Below are positions 44,725 to 54,090 of a stretch of DNA of 55,905 nt, one piece after another. The notes under the pieces were generated by a model. The model worked only from the letters and a program-made list of their open reading frames with translations. It ran no database searches and was not told where the DNA came from. The DNA is from JAWKTM01 sp041399085. GTDB lineage: Bacteria; Planctomycetota; Planctomycetia; Pirellulales; Pirellulaceae. The position numbers were made by a program, and so were the translations under genes. The first letter of the stretch is position 1; each line of letters opens with the position of its first letter. The stretch is taken from the NCBI GenBank assembly GCA_041399085.1, contig JAWKTM010000047.1:1-55905 (forward strand), given 5' to 3'.

Positions 44725-45846
44725 TTAGGCGTAGCCCAGCGCGCGGTACTCTTTCATCTTGTTCGCCAGCGTGCGGGCGGTGACACCGAGGTGGGCGGCG
44801 GCGGCGGTTTTGTTGCCGCCGAAGCGACGCAGGTTTTTGAGAATCACCCACCGCTCGATATCTTCCAGGCTCATTTCCAGCAGCGGCGGCGAGTCGCTCA
44901 CGCGGGCCGATTCTGGCACGAGATCGGGAAGGTCGTCGCGCTGGACGGTCTCGTGCGTCGCCAATACGCAGGCCCGATGAATCGTGTTGCGAAGCTGCCG
45001 CACGTTGCCCGGCCAGTCGTAGTCGTTCAAAGCTTGCCGAGCCGCCGTGTCGAAATCGTTGACCCGCCGGCGAGCTTCGTGGCGAAAGCGGCCGAGGAAG
45101 AACGCGGCCAGCGGCAGCACGTCGTCGCGCCGGTCGCGGAGCGCGGGCAACTCGATCTGCAACACGTTCAAGCGGTGATACAGGTCCGCGCGAAAGCCGC
45201 CTTCGCGAACTTCCTTCAACAGATCGCGGTTTGTCGTGGCAATGATTCGCGCGTTGGCTCGCAGCGTGGCATTGCCGCCGACTCGCTGGAACTCTTCTTC
45301 TTCGAGCACGCGCAGCAGTTTCGCTTGCAGCCGCGGCGGAATCTCGCCAATCTCGTCCAGCAGCAGCGTGCCGCCGTCGGCCCATTCAAACCGCCCTTCG
45401 CGTTGATCGACCGCGCCGGTGAAGGCGCCGCGTTCGTGTCCGAACAGTTCGCTTTCCATCAACGATTCGGAGAGCGCCGCGCAGTTGACTCGCACATAGC
45501 GACCGGTCGAGCGCGGGCTGCCTTGGTGGATCAGATGGGCGATCAACTCCTTGCCCGTGCCGCTCTCGCCAGTCAGCAACACGGCCGCGCTGCTGCGGGC
45601 GAAGTCGCGGGCTTGATCCACGACGCGGTTCATCGCTTCGGATTGGAAGACCAATTGCTGCGACGCGTCGGCGGCCGCTTGATCGGCCAACGAACGGAGA
45701 TCCAGCGACAGCGGTTCGCGCGGCAGCGATTGCGAGCCGACGCAGTAAGCCGTGGATCGATCGGTTTCCGGTGACGACGCCGCGTCGTCGCGCGCAGGGT
45801 GCTCGCGCGGCGCGGCGAACACACGCAGGCTGCCCTCGCCCCGCAT
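44725..45846 (-). CDS. Sigma-54-dependent transcriptional activator without receiver domain
   Basis: 373 residues from ATG 45846 (AGGGG upstream). The AAA+ core has Walker A GESGTGKE (93-100), ELFGHERGAFTGA (GAFTGA 140-145, the sigma-54 contact), Walker B LLLDEIGEIP (161-170), and NARIIATTNRDL with arginine finger FRADLYHRLNVLQIELPALRDR. The C-terminal Fis-type HTH is KNLRRFGGNKTAAAAHLGVTARTLANKMKEYRALGY. The N-terminal 65 residues are low-complexity, so there is no phosphoacceptor domain; activity may be controlled by another protein or be constitutive. Proximity to flagellar genes suggests FlrA/FleQ-like control, which is inference. Confidence 0.9.
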   Translation of the reverse strand: MRGEGSLRVFAAPREHPARDDAASSPETDRSTAYCVGSQSLPREPLSLDLRSLADQAAADASQQLVFQSEAMNRVVDQARDFARSSAAVLLTGESGTGKELIAHLIHQGSPRSTGRYVRVNCAALSESLMESELFGHERGAFTGAVDQREGRFEWADGGTLLLDEIGEIPPRLQAKLLRVLEEEEFQRVGGNATLRANARIIATTNRDLLKEVREGGFRADLYHRLNVLQIELPALRDRRDDVLPLAAFFLGRFRHEARRRVNDFDTAARQALNDYDWPGNVRQLRNTIHRACVLATHETVQRDDLPDLVPESARVSDSPPLLEMSLEDIERWVILKNLRRFGGNKTAAAAHLGVTARTLANKMKEYRALGYA

Positions 45847-45896
45847 GATGTTGCCCCTTGGGTCGGTGTTGTGTGGCGTGTTGTAAGTTTCGTTTA

Positions 45897-46080
45897 ACCC
45901 ACGCGGCGCAAGCCGTCCGGTGCGGTGCAACCGGAGGGCTTGCGCCCTACCGCTTCCAGCGGTTCGGTTCGATCATCCAAGCGGCACCGCGCGAGCCGTC
46001 CGGTAACGCGAAACCGGAGGGCTTGCGCCCTACCGCTTCCATTCCGGAGGGCTTGCGCCCTGCCGCTTCCGTCTCGTCCT
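45897..46080. repeat. REP-like cluster, three exact GGGCTTGCGCCC hairpins
   Basis: AGGGCTTGCGCCCT occurs at 45935-45948, 46018-46031 and 46048-46061, each preceded by ccgg and followed by an accgcttcc or gccgcttcc phrase. Variant hairpins GGCGCAAGCC and GGTGCAACC lie at the left end. The same family fills 20290-20589. It sits upstream of the sigma-54 activator gene. Confidence 0.85.
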
Positions 46081-46108
46081 CGCCTACGGCTACGGGTTAA
46101 ACGGGGTG

Positions 46109-46516
46109 TTAGTCGGTTGCGTAGGCGGCCCGCATTTGCTGAGTGCGGGCCTCTTGGTTTAGTTCGGGGACCAAGCGGTCGCGGGCCGCTCGGGCCAGTT
46201 GTTCTGCCTCGTTGATTTGTTCGAGCAATTGGCGGACGAGTTGTTCGAGCTGCTGCATCGTCTCGCCTAGCCGCGGACCGGGCTTGTTTCCCGACGCGTC
46301 CCACTGGCGGCGCGCTTCGCCCACCTGATCGTTGATCGCCGCGATGTCGTCCAACGACGCTTGCAACCGATGCAGCTCGTCCGCGGCGTCCTCGCCGGCA
46401 CGATACGCGGCCACGATTTTGCGGCTCGTCGCTTCGGCCGCCAGATAGCGGTCGCGTTGTTGTTCGTAGGCCTCGCACAGGGCGAGTTCCAGTTCATGTG
46501 CCGTTGCTTCCGCCAT
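46109..46516 (-). CDS. Coiled-coil protein, possibly FlgN/FliT-like
   Basis: 135 residues, almost wholly helical with heptad-like Leu/Ala (HELELALCEAYEQQRDRYLAAEATSRKIVAAYRAGED, LGETMQQLEQLVRQLLEQINEAEQLARAARDR). Its start overlaps the end of the preceding TPR gene by 23 nt. Size, helical build and closeness to flagellin, FliD and FliS would suit a flagellar export chaperone such as FlgN. I see no diagnostic motif, so the call is weak. Confidence 0.6.
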   Translation of the reverse strand: MAEATAHELELALCEAYEQQRDRYLAAEATSRKIVAAYRAGEDAADELHRLQASLDDIAAINDQVGEARRQWDASGNKPGPRLGETMQQLEQLVRQLLEQINEAEQLARAARDRLVPELNQEARTQQMRAAYATD

Positions 46517-47363
46517 GAATCTGACTCTCCAAGGATTTCAGGGCGTCGTCGATGCCTTTCAAGCTGGCTTCCAATCGCTGGCGTTTTTGCATCCGATCGA
46601 GCCACCAGCGAGCTTGATGGCTGATGAAGTCTTCCGTCGTGGCGCTGGCCAATTCGCGGTAGATCTCTTCGGCGTCGGTCGGGTTGCCGAGCTTGCGGTA
46701 GCAGCAAGCCATCTGGTACCGAGCCCAGCGATGATCGGACGGCGTGAGCGATTCGGGATTGAGTTGGCGGTACGATTCCAAGGCCAATCCGTATTGGCCC
46801 GACGCGAACAGGTTGTTGGCCAATGCCAGTCGGTCGATGGGCGACGTGGACAGCGGCTTCAGCGGAACGGCCTCGAACGCCTTGGCCGCGGCGGTTTCGG
46901 GTTCAGCGGCCGTCGCATCGCCGGTGTTGGGATTGCCCGAGCCATCTTTGGCCGGAGTTGCCGGATCGGCCGCTGGCGGTTGCGTCGCGGCGGCGCGAGT
47001 TTCCATCATCATGCGGAGCGCTTCCAATTGATCGCGCAAATCCTCCAGTCGGCGGCCGCGCAAGTCGGCGCTTTCCTGCAACGTCTGCTCGATGCGGCCA
47101 ATCACGAACTGGCCGTGATCGTATTGAAACGACGCGGCTGGCAATGGACGCGAGCGCACCGAGTCCGCGCGGTTGTCACTCGGCGGCGCGTCGCTTGGCA
47201 TGCCGGCTGATGGCGCGCTGGCTGGCGGCGCGCTGGCTGGCGGTGTCGCCACGGCTTCCGCCGCCGGGGGCGATTCAGCCAATCCAAGGCGGGCCGGGGC
47301 GTTAGCCACGATACCGCCGACCGCTAGGAACAAGCCGGCTAAGGCAAGTCGGTTTGAATTCAT
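46494..47363 (-). CDS. Secreted TPR protein
   Basis: 289 residues from ATG 47363 (GGGAGG 8 nt upstream); this start overlaps the upstream gene's stop by 4 nt (ATGA-type). A signal peptide (RLALAGLFLAVGGIVANAPA) precedes an Ala/Pro-rich linker, a predicted coiled coil (RIEQTLQESADLRGRRLEDLRDQLEALRMMMETRAA), another linker, and C-terminal TPR-like repeats (LALANNLFASGQYGLALESYRQLN, RWARYQMACCYRKLGNPTDAEEIYRELA). The layout resembles YbgF/CpoB-type periplasmic proteins. It is the middle gene of a coupled three-gene set. Confidence 0.75.
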   Translation of the reverse strand: MNSNRLALAGLFLAVGGIVANAPARLGLAESPPAAEAVATPPASAPPASAPSAGMPSDAPPSDNRADSVRSRPLPAASFQYDHGQFVIGRIEQTLQESADLRGRRLEDLRDQLEALRMMMETRAAATQPPAADPATPAKDGSGNPNTGDATAAEPETAAAKAFEAVPLKPLSTSPIDRLALANNLFASGQYGLALESYRQLNPESLTPSDHRWARYQMACCYRKLGNPTDAEEIYRELASATTEDFISHQARWWLDRMQKRQRLEASLKGIDDALKSLESQIHGGSNGT

Positions 47364-49708
47364 GGCATGCCTCCCGTTGTGTCCTCGGCTCCACGCAAGG
47401 CATCGGTGACTTGCTCCACGTCGCGATCCCCTTCCTCGTTCGTCTTGGGCGGCACAAAATCCGGTGCGACTCCGGCGAAGCATTGAGCCGCCCGCTCGTA
47501 GTCGCCTTCAAGCTGGTACGCTCGGCCGAGCGCCCGCAAGACTTCGTCGACCGATGTCGTCGCTTCGGGACGCGACAACAGCCGGCGACAGGAGACCTGG
47601 GCCACTTGCGAGTCCTTGAGCGTCACGGCCAGCGTCGCTCGTCGCAGGTCGGCGTCGCTGCGCCACGGATCGGCGGCGTGCGTGGCCAGCGCGTCGTAGG
47701 ATTCGAGTGCCGTTTGGTTCTGTCCCGACTGTTCTTGGTAGACGGCCAATTGGAACAGCATCCGATCGCGGAGCGCTCCGGGCGAAGTGATCGCGGCGCC
47801 GCGAGCCAACACGTCGCTCATTTCGGGCAACAATTCGAGGTCGCGGTAAGCTTCGGCGATCAGCAGATACGCTTGGTATCCAAAGAAGTCAGTCGGGTCG
47901 ATATGCGAAAGCGCGTTGACCAGCGCGCGGCCTTCGTGCTCGAACTGCGTTTCCAGCTTGGCGGCGCGGAACCGAGCCAACGCCCCCAAGAACGCGGCTT
48001 GATCGAAATGCGTGGGACTTCGCAATTCCTCGCGAAACTCCATCAACATCCGATTCGCCGCGAACGGTTTGTCATCCATCAGATACGCCGCGGCGACCGT
48101 CAACACGGCCAGCGCTCGCTGATTCTGATCGCGGGCCAGTGCGATCGCTCGCGTCAGCGGCTTCACGGCTCGCCGGGCTTCGTCGTTCTCCAAGTACAAC
48201 CGGCCGGCGTACAAATACGCGGGCGGCGCCAGCGGGTCGTTCGGGTCGGCGTCGATCACGAAATAGAAGTTCTGCAGCGCTTCGGCCGGCCGGCGCAAGG
48301 CCAACCGGATTTTGGCCAGATTGAAATGCACCCGCGCGCTGTCGTTGGCTCGCGGAAACTGGCGCAGGTAATAGAGATAATGAATCTGAGCCAACTGGGC
48401 GTCGCCGCGAATGAAGGCCAAATTGCCAAGCGACCAGTAGGCTTCGTCCACCAGCGGATGATCGGGATAGGAAACGAGTGCTTGTTGAAGCGCTCGCTCG
48501 GCGGTCGTGATGCGGAGTTGTCCGCGAGCCGATTCGGGAAGCTCTTCGTAGCCGAAGATGCGGAGGTCGCCGTCCTTGTAATGCCACACCAAATCGTGCG
48601 GGTCGAGCAATCCATCGAGCAGCCCGGCCAGCGCGATATCGTCCAGGTGGGCTTCGGCCGCGTGTTCCGACGCGGCTTCGCGAGCCAGCGTCGACCAATG
48701 AATTCGCGTATCCGTTTCGCGACCGATGATGTCCAACGCATTGGCCAGCGGCATGCGCGGCAAGTGAACTTGCACGAACGTTTCATCGGGTCGCTCGCCC
48801 AAACGCTGATTCACTACAATCGTCGAAGTGGCCGTTGCGTCCGCGTCCTTGTCGGCTGCTGGCTTTGTCGACTTGCCGGACGGCGAGTCCTTTAGCTCTT
48901 GGTTCAATAGCCCCAGCGTTTCCTCGACCGAAAACCGGAACGTGGGGAACGTGATTCCGCCGTCGGTCAACAGCGAGTGATGCGCGTCGTCTTCGGCTTG
49001 CGTGGCCAGGACCTGAGCCAGCACGTGGAGAAACTCGCCTTGGCCGGAGGTCGGCGCGGCGTCATCACGCGGCGGAGCGAGGACGCTCTTCCACAGCGAT
49101 TGTTTGGCGAGTTCGGGTCGCGACAGTTGCAGAAACAAAAACACCTGCCGCATCTCAGCGGCCAGCGCGATATAGGAACGCTCGGTCTCCGAAGCGATCG
49201 AACGATACTCCTGCAACGCGTGTTGGAAATCGCCCAGCAATTCGCCGCAGATCGCCATGCGGAACCGCAGTTCCTCCGGCGCGCGCGGCTGGGCTTCCAG
49301 CAACTGGTTGTACATTCGCAGCGCGGGACCTGGTTGGCCGGACAGCAGCAACCTGTCCCCTTCTTGCAACGATACGGTCAGCGAGCCGAACTCTTCCGGC
49401 GTTTTTGTGGCGAGGTTCAGATCGAGCGGCTCGTCGGCCGAAGCGTTAGCCAGGGGCAGAAGGCCGTTTTCGTTCGGCGAAGCGTTGGCGCGACCTGGCG
49501 TCGCGCCGTTCGAGTCGCTGTCCGCGCTGGTCAGCAACATCAAAGCGCCCGCGCAGACGGCTCCGGCGAGAAAGCACCCGGCGAGGATGCTAGCGGGCAG
49601 CGCCATGGCGCGCGGATTGACGATGCGCGTGAGCGCGGCCAACCGGCTCGACTCAGCTTGCCCTGGCTGAGCGGCGTTCGCTTGTTCTGCCCCGTTTTTG
49701 TTGGTCAT
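47360..49708 (-). CDS. Large membrane-anchored TPR protein with STN-like insert
   Basis: 782 residues from ATG 49708 (GGGG upstream). A cytoplasmic N-terminus of about 35 residues and one helix (ALPASILAGCFLAGAVCAGALMLL) precede many TPR-like repeats outside the membrane. Near the middle there is a secretin/TonB short N-terminal-like stretch: ETFVQVHLPRMPLANALDIIGRETDTRIHW, then LDDIALAGLLDGLLDPHDLVWHYKDGDLRIFG. The TPR run continues (HPLVDEAYWSLGNLAFIRGDAQLAQIHYLYYL, AEALQNFYFVIDADPNDPLAPPAYLYAGRLYLENDEA). It is divergent from the FlgM-like gene with 158 bp between starts. Function unknown; an envelope scaffold or secretion-linked role is plausible. Confidence 0.8.
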   Translation of the reverse strand: MTNKNGAEQANAAQPGQAESSRLAALTRIVNPRAMALPASILAGCFLAGAVCAGALMLLTSADSDSNGATPGRANASPNENGLLPLANASADEPLDLNLATKTPEEFGSLTVSLQEGDRLLLSGQPGPALRMYNQLLEAQPRAPEELRFRMAICGELLGDFQHALQEYRSIASETERSYIALAAEMRQVFLFLQLSRPELAKQSLWKSVLAPPRDDAAPTSGQGEFLHVLAQVLATQAEDDAHHSLLTDGGITFPTFRFSVEETLGLLNQELKDSPSGKSTKPAADKDADATATSTIVVNQRLGERPDETFVQVHLPRMPLANALDIIGRETDTRIHWSTLAREAASEHAAEAHLDDIALAGLLDGLLDPHDLVWHYKDGDLRIFGYEELPESARGQLRITTAERALQQALVSYPDHPLVDEAYWSLGNLAFIRGDAQLAQIHYLYYLRQFPRANDSARVHFNLAKIRLALRRPAEALQNFYFVIDADPNDPLAPPAYLYAGRLYLENDEARRAVKPLTRAIALARDQNQRALAVLTVAAAYLMDDKPFAANRMLMEFREELRSPTHFDQAAFLGALARFRAAKLETQFEHEGRALVNALSHIDPTDFFGYQAYLLIAEAYRDLELLPEMSDVLARGAAITSPGALRDRMLFQLAVYQEQSGQNQTALESYDALATHAADPWRSDADLRRATLAVTLKDSQVAQVSCRRLLSRPEATTSVDEVLRALGRAYQLEGDYERAAQCFAGVAPDFVPPKTNEEGDRDVEQVTDALRGAEDTTGGMP

Positions 49709-49866
49709 TTGCCCCGGCAGATTCCGAAAAGGAAGCGGAATTAGCACGACCCTTACAGATTGATCGACTAATGCGGCGGCAGACTTAAGCCGCAAGTTTT
49801 TCGGCAAGTTTGCCAGCGGACCTTCGATGACGTAATTGTCCGAACCATTGAATGAGGGAGCGGGCC

Positions 49867-50199
49867 ATGAACATTCCTGATTCAAGCAATCGATTACAAG
49901 CGAGCACGGAGCCGGCCCCGTCAAAGCCGGCCGACGTTGCAGCGCGCCAACCGAAAGCCGTCGAGCAGGCGGCTCAAGTGGCAGTACAACAACAACAAGC
50001 GCCGCGCAAAGTTGAGGCGCCGGAACGTCCCGTGTACTCACGGGCTCCGGAAGTCGCGGAGTTTGTCGCGCACTTACGCGAAGTAAGTGAGATCCGCTCG
50101 GATGTAATCAGTGCGGTGAGAAAACTTCTCGCCGCCGGTCAGTACGACACGCGTGAGGCAGCGGAGGAGGCCGCCAAACGCTTGCTCGGACAAGACTAG
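49867..50199 (+). CDS. flgM: FlgM-like anti-sigma factor
   Basis: 110 residues from ATG 49867 (GAGGGAG upstream; a start 15 nt earlier is possible). The first half is low-complexity (Pro, Ala, Gln). The second half has the FlgM pattern: VAEFVAHLREVSEIRSDVISAVRKLLAAGQYDTREAAEEAAKRLL, with an R-x-x-x-I-x-x-x-x-x-x-G-x-Y core. FlgM binds sigma-28 until the hook is complete, then is exported. Its place directly before flagellin supports the call. Confidence 0.72.
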   Translation: MNIPDSSNRLQASTEPAPSKPADVAARQPKAVEQAAQVAVQQQQAPRKVEAPERPVYSRAPEVAEFVAHLREVSEIRSDVISAVRKLLAAGQYDTREAAEEAAKRLLGQD

Positions 50200-50347
50200 T
50201 AGTTTCTGTCTCACACGTAACAAACGAACTTCGGGGACCTGTTTCAAGCAAAGAAACACGCATCGTCGACGAGCAGGGAGTCAGCTCATTGGACGCAAGG
50301 ATGGGAGAAGCGATCGGGTTTCGGCGAAATCTTGAGGAGCTGTTAAC

Positions 50348-51772
50348 ATGAGTTTAGTGATCGCCAACAACGTCAAATCGCTGACCGCCCAGCACAACTT
50401 GGCAAAATCATCCAATGCCCTTGGCAAATCGCTCGAACGATTGTCCTCGGGATACAAAGTGAATCGGGGCGCTGATGGACCGGCGGCGTTGGTCATCTCG
50501 GAGAAGCAACGTGCTCAGATCGCTGGGCTGAAACAGGCAATCGACAATGCCGACAAAGCCGGTTCGCTCGTGCAAACGGCCGAAGGCGCCTTGAACGAGA
50601 TCAACAGCCTGCTGACGAAAGTTCGCTCGCTGGCCTTGGATTCGGCGAATGCCGGCGTCAATGACGACGATGCCTTGGCGGCCAACCAAGCGGAAATCGC
50701 CAACGCGTTGGACACCATCGACCGGATCGCCAATAACACGCAGTTCGGCACTAAGAAGTTGCTGGACGGTTCGGCCGGTCGTACCGGTGTGGCAACTGAC
50801 GCGGATGTCACCTATCTGGATGCAACCAGCGACACGTCGGCCGGCACCTACGCCGTCGCCGTCGCCACGGCGGCTCAACAGGCGGAAGCGATCGCCGGCA
50901 CGGCTCAGACCGGTAACTTGGCGGCCGATGAAACGCTGACCATCAATGGCGTGGCCATCACCTTGAACGCCGGCTTGTCGCGAGCCCAGGTTCAATCGCG
51001 GATCAACGAGTTCACCGGTCAGACCGGCGTGGTTGCGGAAAACGACCACTCGGCCACCACGTCGACTCGGCTCCGCACCGAACAATGGGGCAGCGCCGCC
51101 AGCCTTTCGGTCGTGTCCGATACCGCTTCGGCGGCGACCAGCTCGGGATTCGGCACGACCGAAGTCACCGATACGGGCGTGGACATCGTTGGCACGATTG
51201 GCGGCTTCGCGGCGACAGGCGTCGGCAATGTGTTGACCGCCTCGGCCGGCACCGCCAAGGGGATTTCAGTCTCGCTCGGCGCAAGTGCGACCGACAACGG
51301 CACGACCGTGACTGGCGCCCAAGGCAACGTGACGGTCGCCAACAACGAATTGACCTTCCAGATCGGTCCGAACAAGGACCAAACCGTGGACGTTTCGATC
51401 GACAAGACGAACACCACGGCTCTGGCCGTCGGCGTAGTCGGCAACCAGTTCTCCAGCTTGTCCGACATCGACGTGACCTCGGCCGACAAGGCTCAGGACG
51501 CGTTGGAAGTGATCGATCAGGCGATCGACGAGATCACCAACTTGCGAGGCACGTTGGGCGCCTTCCAAGCCAACACCTTGGAATCCACATCGGCCAACTT
51601 GCAAGCCACGTTGGAGAACACGATCAACGCCGAGTCGGTGATCCGCGACACCAACTTCGCCGAAGAAGTCGCCAACCTGACGAAGCAACAGGTGCTGCAA
51701 CAAGCGGGCGTGTCGGTGTTGTCGAACGCCAACCAAGTGCCGCAGTTGGTTCTGTCCTTGTTGGGACGATAA
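50348..51772 (+). CDS. fliC: Flagellin
   Basis: 474 residues, AGGAG 11 nt upstream. The conserved N-terminal D0/D1 region (MSLVIANNVKSLTAQHNLAK, ALGKSLERLSSGYKVNRGADGPAALVISEKQRAQIAGL, EGALNEINSLLTKVRSLALDSAN) and the C-terminal one (ITNLRGTLGAFQANTLESTSANLQATLEN, VIRDTNFAEEVANLTKQQVLQQAGVSVLSNAN to the final LLGR) are intact. The middle 250 residues are a Thr/Ala/Gly-rich surface domain with a flagellin-hook-like stretch (ADETLTINGVAITLNAG). It polymerises into the filament after export with FliS. Confidence 0.97.
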   Translation: MSLVIANNVKSLTAQHNLAKSSNALGKSLERLSSGYKVNRGADGPAALVISEKQRAQIAGLKQAIDNADKAGSLVQTAEGALNEINSLLTKVRSLALDSANAGVNDDDALAANQAEIANALDTIDRIANNTQFGTKKLLDGSAGRTGVATDADVTYLDATSDTSAGTYAVAVATAAQQAEAIAGTAQTGNLAADETLTINGVAITLNAGLSRAQVQSRINEFTGQTGVVAENDHSATTSTRLRTEQWGSAASLSVVSDTASAATSSGFGTTEVTDTGVDIVGTIGGFAATGVGNVLTASAGTAKGISVSLGASATDNGTTVTGAQGNVTVANNELTFQIGPNKDQTVDVSIDKTNTTALAVGVVGNQFSSLSDIDVTSADKAQDALEVIDQAIDEITNLRGTLGAFQANTLESTSANLQATLENTINAESVIRDTNFAEEVANLTKQQVLQQAGVSVLSNANQVPQLVLSLLGR

Positions 51773-51824
51773 CCACTTGGCTAACGCGGCTTAAAGCGAA
51801 GCTCGCTTCGCGACGATTCAATCA

Positions 51825-51862
51825 GGGAGAGCTTGCCCGCAAGGCGGCTCTCCCGCTTTGTT
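51825..51862 (+). terminator. Probable terminator after flagellin
   Basis: GGGAGAGC (51825-51832) pairs with GCTCTCCC (51847-51854), with a GC-rich 14-nt loop and a T-rich tail (GCTTTGTTT). A smaller palindrome, GCGAAGC-TC-GCTTCGC, lies just before it at about 51796. It would end the abundant flagellin transcript before fliD. Confidence 0.75.
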
Positions 51863-51906
51863 TGACGGGCTGATCCGTTTCACCTCCCCACGCACGAGAT
51901 ACCGCC

Positions 51907-53913
51907 ATGGCCACGATCGACGGACTCGCCACGGGATTGGACACCACCACCATCATTGATGGACTGGTGCGCATCCAGCAGCTTCAAGTCGATCAGCTCA
52001 CGGCTCGCAAGAACAGCATCCTGGAAGAACAGACGGCCTTCAAAGGCATCGAATCCAAGATGATCGACCTGCGAGCCCAACTCGGCTCGCTAGCCCGTTC
52101 GCAAAACAGCGTCTTCTCGGCTCGGTCGGCTGTCAGCAGCGACGAAGATGCACTCACCGTAACGGCCGCCACCGGCGCGGCGGCGGGTGTTTACAACCTG
52201 ACGATCAACAGCTTGGCTCAAGCCGAGCAGGTCGCGTCGCAAGGGTTCGCTTCCGCCGATTCGGAGATTTCGCAAGGTACGTTTTCCTTGCGAGTCGGAC
52301 GCGGTAAGGAAGTTGAGATCACGATCGATAGCTCGAACAACACGCTGCAAGGCTTGGCCGACGCGATCAACGCGGCCGGCGGCGATGTGGGCGCTTCGAT
52401 CGTCAACGACGGCTCGACCGGCGGTACGCCTTACAAATTGCTACTCAGTTCTTCAAAGACCGGCGCGGCCAACACGATCACGATTACGAACAATCTGGCC
52501 GCCGGCGCCACGCAGCCCGATTTCACGGGCACGCCGGTCCAAGCGGCCGCCGACGCCAGCGTGACGCTCGGTTCCGGCGCGGGCGCGCTTACGGTCACGC
52601 ACGATACCAATCAGTTGGACGATTTGATCGGCGGCGTGACGCTGGACCTGCATCAAGCGGACGCGGCTAAGTCGATCTCCGTCACCATCGCTCGCGACAC
52701 CGACACGGCGGTCGCCACGGTGCAAAGGTTCGTGGAAGCCTTCAACGGCTTGATGGGATTCATCGACGATCAAGTTCGCTTCGAGCCGCAGTCGGGCGAA
52801 GCCAGTTTGTTGCTGGGCAATCGCTCGGTGATTGGCATCCAAGACGAAGTCCGCCGCATCACGACGGGGATTGTGACGGGCGTGAGTAGCGACCTCAACC
52901 GGCTTTCGGCGATCGGCATTTCGGTCACCGATCAAGGACGGTTGACGCTGAACAGCGGCCGCTTGCGCGACGCGCTCAATGGCGGCATTCCCGGAGTGGG
53001 CGAAACCGATTTTCGCCGGCTATTCGCGCTGGACGGGGCCAGCACGAATCCCGGCATTTCCTTTGTCTTGGGTAGCACGCGCACCAAGGATTCGACCACG
53101 CCGATCGAGATTGACGTGTCGCAAGCCGCCGAGCAAGCCAGCGTCACGGCGACGAACGCCTTGGCCGCGTCGACCGTGATCGACGCCACGAACAACGAGT
53201 TCACGTTGTCGCTGGACGGCGCCGATTCCGCGACGCTGACCCTGACCGAAGGCACTTACACCGAAGTCGAGTTGGCCGCCGAATTGCAAGCGGTCATCAA
53301 CGCCTCGGATGAATTCAAAGGCCGCCAAGTCGCCGTTTCAGTGCAAGGCGGCAAGCTGCAAATCAATTCCGAGACTTACGGTTTGGCTTCCGAAGTCACA
53401 ATCGGCAGCACCGGCACCGCGCTGGCCGCTCTGGGATTCGACGGAACGGAAACCGATAAAGGCCAGGATGTGGTCGGACGATTTATTGTCAATGGCCAAG
53501 CGGAAACGGCGGTTGGGTCGGGCCGCATTTTGAGCGGCGATCCGGATAACGAGAACACGGCCGACTTGCGTGTGCGAGTAACGTTGACCAGCGCTCAGAT
53601 TTCGGGCGGCGTGGAAGGCGAGATGACCATCTCGCGCGGCATCGCCTCGAAGCTGGACAAGCTGCTCGGCTCGATGCTAGATCCCGTTACCGGCCGCATG
53701 AAAACGATCAGCGAAGGATACGACGATCGGGCCGCGGCGATCGACAAGACGATCGAAGCTCGGAACAAGCTGCTAGAAGCGAAGAAGGAATCGCTGCTGG
53801 CACAGTTCGCCGCGTTGGAAGGCCAAGTGAGTCAGCTTCAGTCGACCAGCAATTTTCTGGCGGCCCAACTGGTTGGCTCGGCCGGCGGTGGCGGTCGAGT
53901 CCTCGGCGGCTAA
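51907..53913 (+). CDS. fliD: Flagellar filament capping protein FliD
   Basis: 668 residues. The N-terminus MATIDGLATGLDTTTIIDGLVRIQQLQVDQL with a following coiled coil is the FliD N-domain. A central repeat-rich part contains two flagellin-hook-IN-like units (YNLTINSLAQAEQVASQGFA with LRVGRGKEVEITIDSSNNTLQGLADAINAAG; TLTEGTYTEVELAAELQAVIN). The C-terminal FliD domain holds VATVQRFVEAFNGLMGFIDDQ and GIASKLDKLLGSMLDPVTGRMKT before the terminal coiled coil. It caps the filament and guides flagellin insertion. Longer than enterobacterial FliD (about 470) because of the extra central domains. Confidence 0.92.
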   Translation: MATIDGLATGLDTTTIIDGLVRIQQLQVDQLTARKNSILEEQTAFKGIESKMIDLRAQLGSLARSQNSVFSARSAVSSDEDALTVTAATGAAAGVYNLTINSLAQAEQVASQGFASADSEISQGTFSLRVGRGKEVEITIDSSNNTLQGLADAINAAGGDVGASIVNDGSTGGTPYKLLLSSSKTGAANTITITNNLAAGATQPDFTGTPVQAAADASVTLGSGAGALTVTHDTNQLDDLIGGVTLDLHQADAAKSISVTIARDTDTAVATVQRFVEAFNGLMGFIDDQVRFEPQSGEASLLLGNRSVIGIQDEVRRITTGIVTGVSSDLNRLSAIGISVTDQGRLTLNSGRLRDALNGGIPGVGETDFRRLFALDGASTNPGISFVLGSTRTKDSTTPIEIDVSQAAEQASVTATNALAASTVIDATNNEFTLSLDGADSATLTLTEGTYTEVELAAELQAVINASDEFKGRQVAVSVQGGKLQINSETYGLASEVTIGSTGTALAALGFDGTETDKGQDVVGRFIVNGQAETAVGSGRILSGDPDNENTADLRVRVTLTSAQISGGVEGEMTISRGIASKLDKLLGSMLDPVTGRMKTISEGYDDRAAAIDKTIEARNKLLEAKKESLLAQFAALEGQVSQLQSTSNFLAAQLVGSAGGGGRVLGG

Positions 53914-54090
53914 TCCAATCTCGTTTCGTCCCCTTCGAACTTCTCAAGATCCATGAATAAGCCACTTGCCGCGAAGCCCACGAGCAAAACCGGTCCTCCT
54001 TTGCCGGGAGCGACAGTGACGCGTACCGACAATGCCGCGTCGCCCGTGCATACACCTCTGTTTCTCGACCCAAGATCACGGAGCATTACC

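Noticed and set aside
44113..45774. 553-codon frame spanning the end of the DUF1501 gene and antisense to the sigma-54 activator
   Set aside because: It overlaps two real genes and the inverted-repeat gap, and it is strongly Arg/Ala-biased.
47354..48895. 513-codon open frame antisense to the large TPR gene
   Set aside because: Arg/Gln-rich shadow without signal peptide, motif or ribosome-binding site.
50200..50347. Sigma-28 promoter before flagellin
   Set aside because: No convincing TAAA...GCCGATAA-type pair was found by eye; a promoter must exist but I cannot place it.
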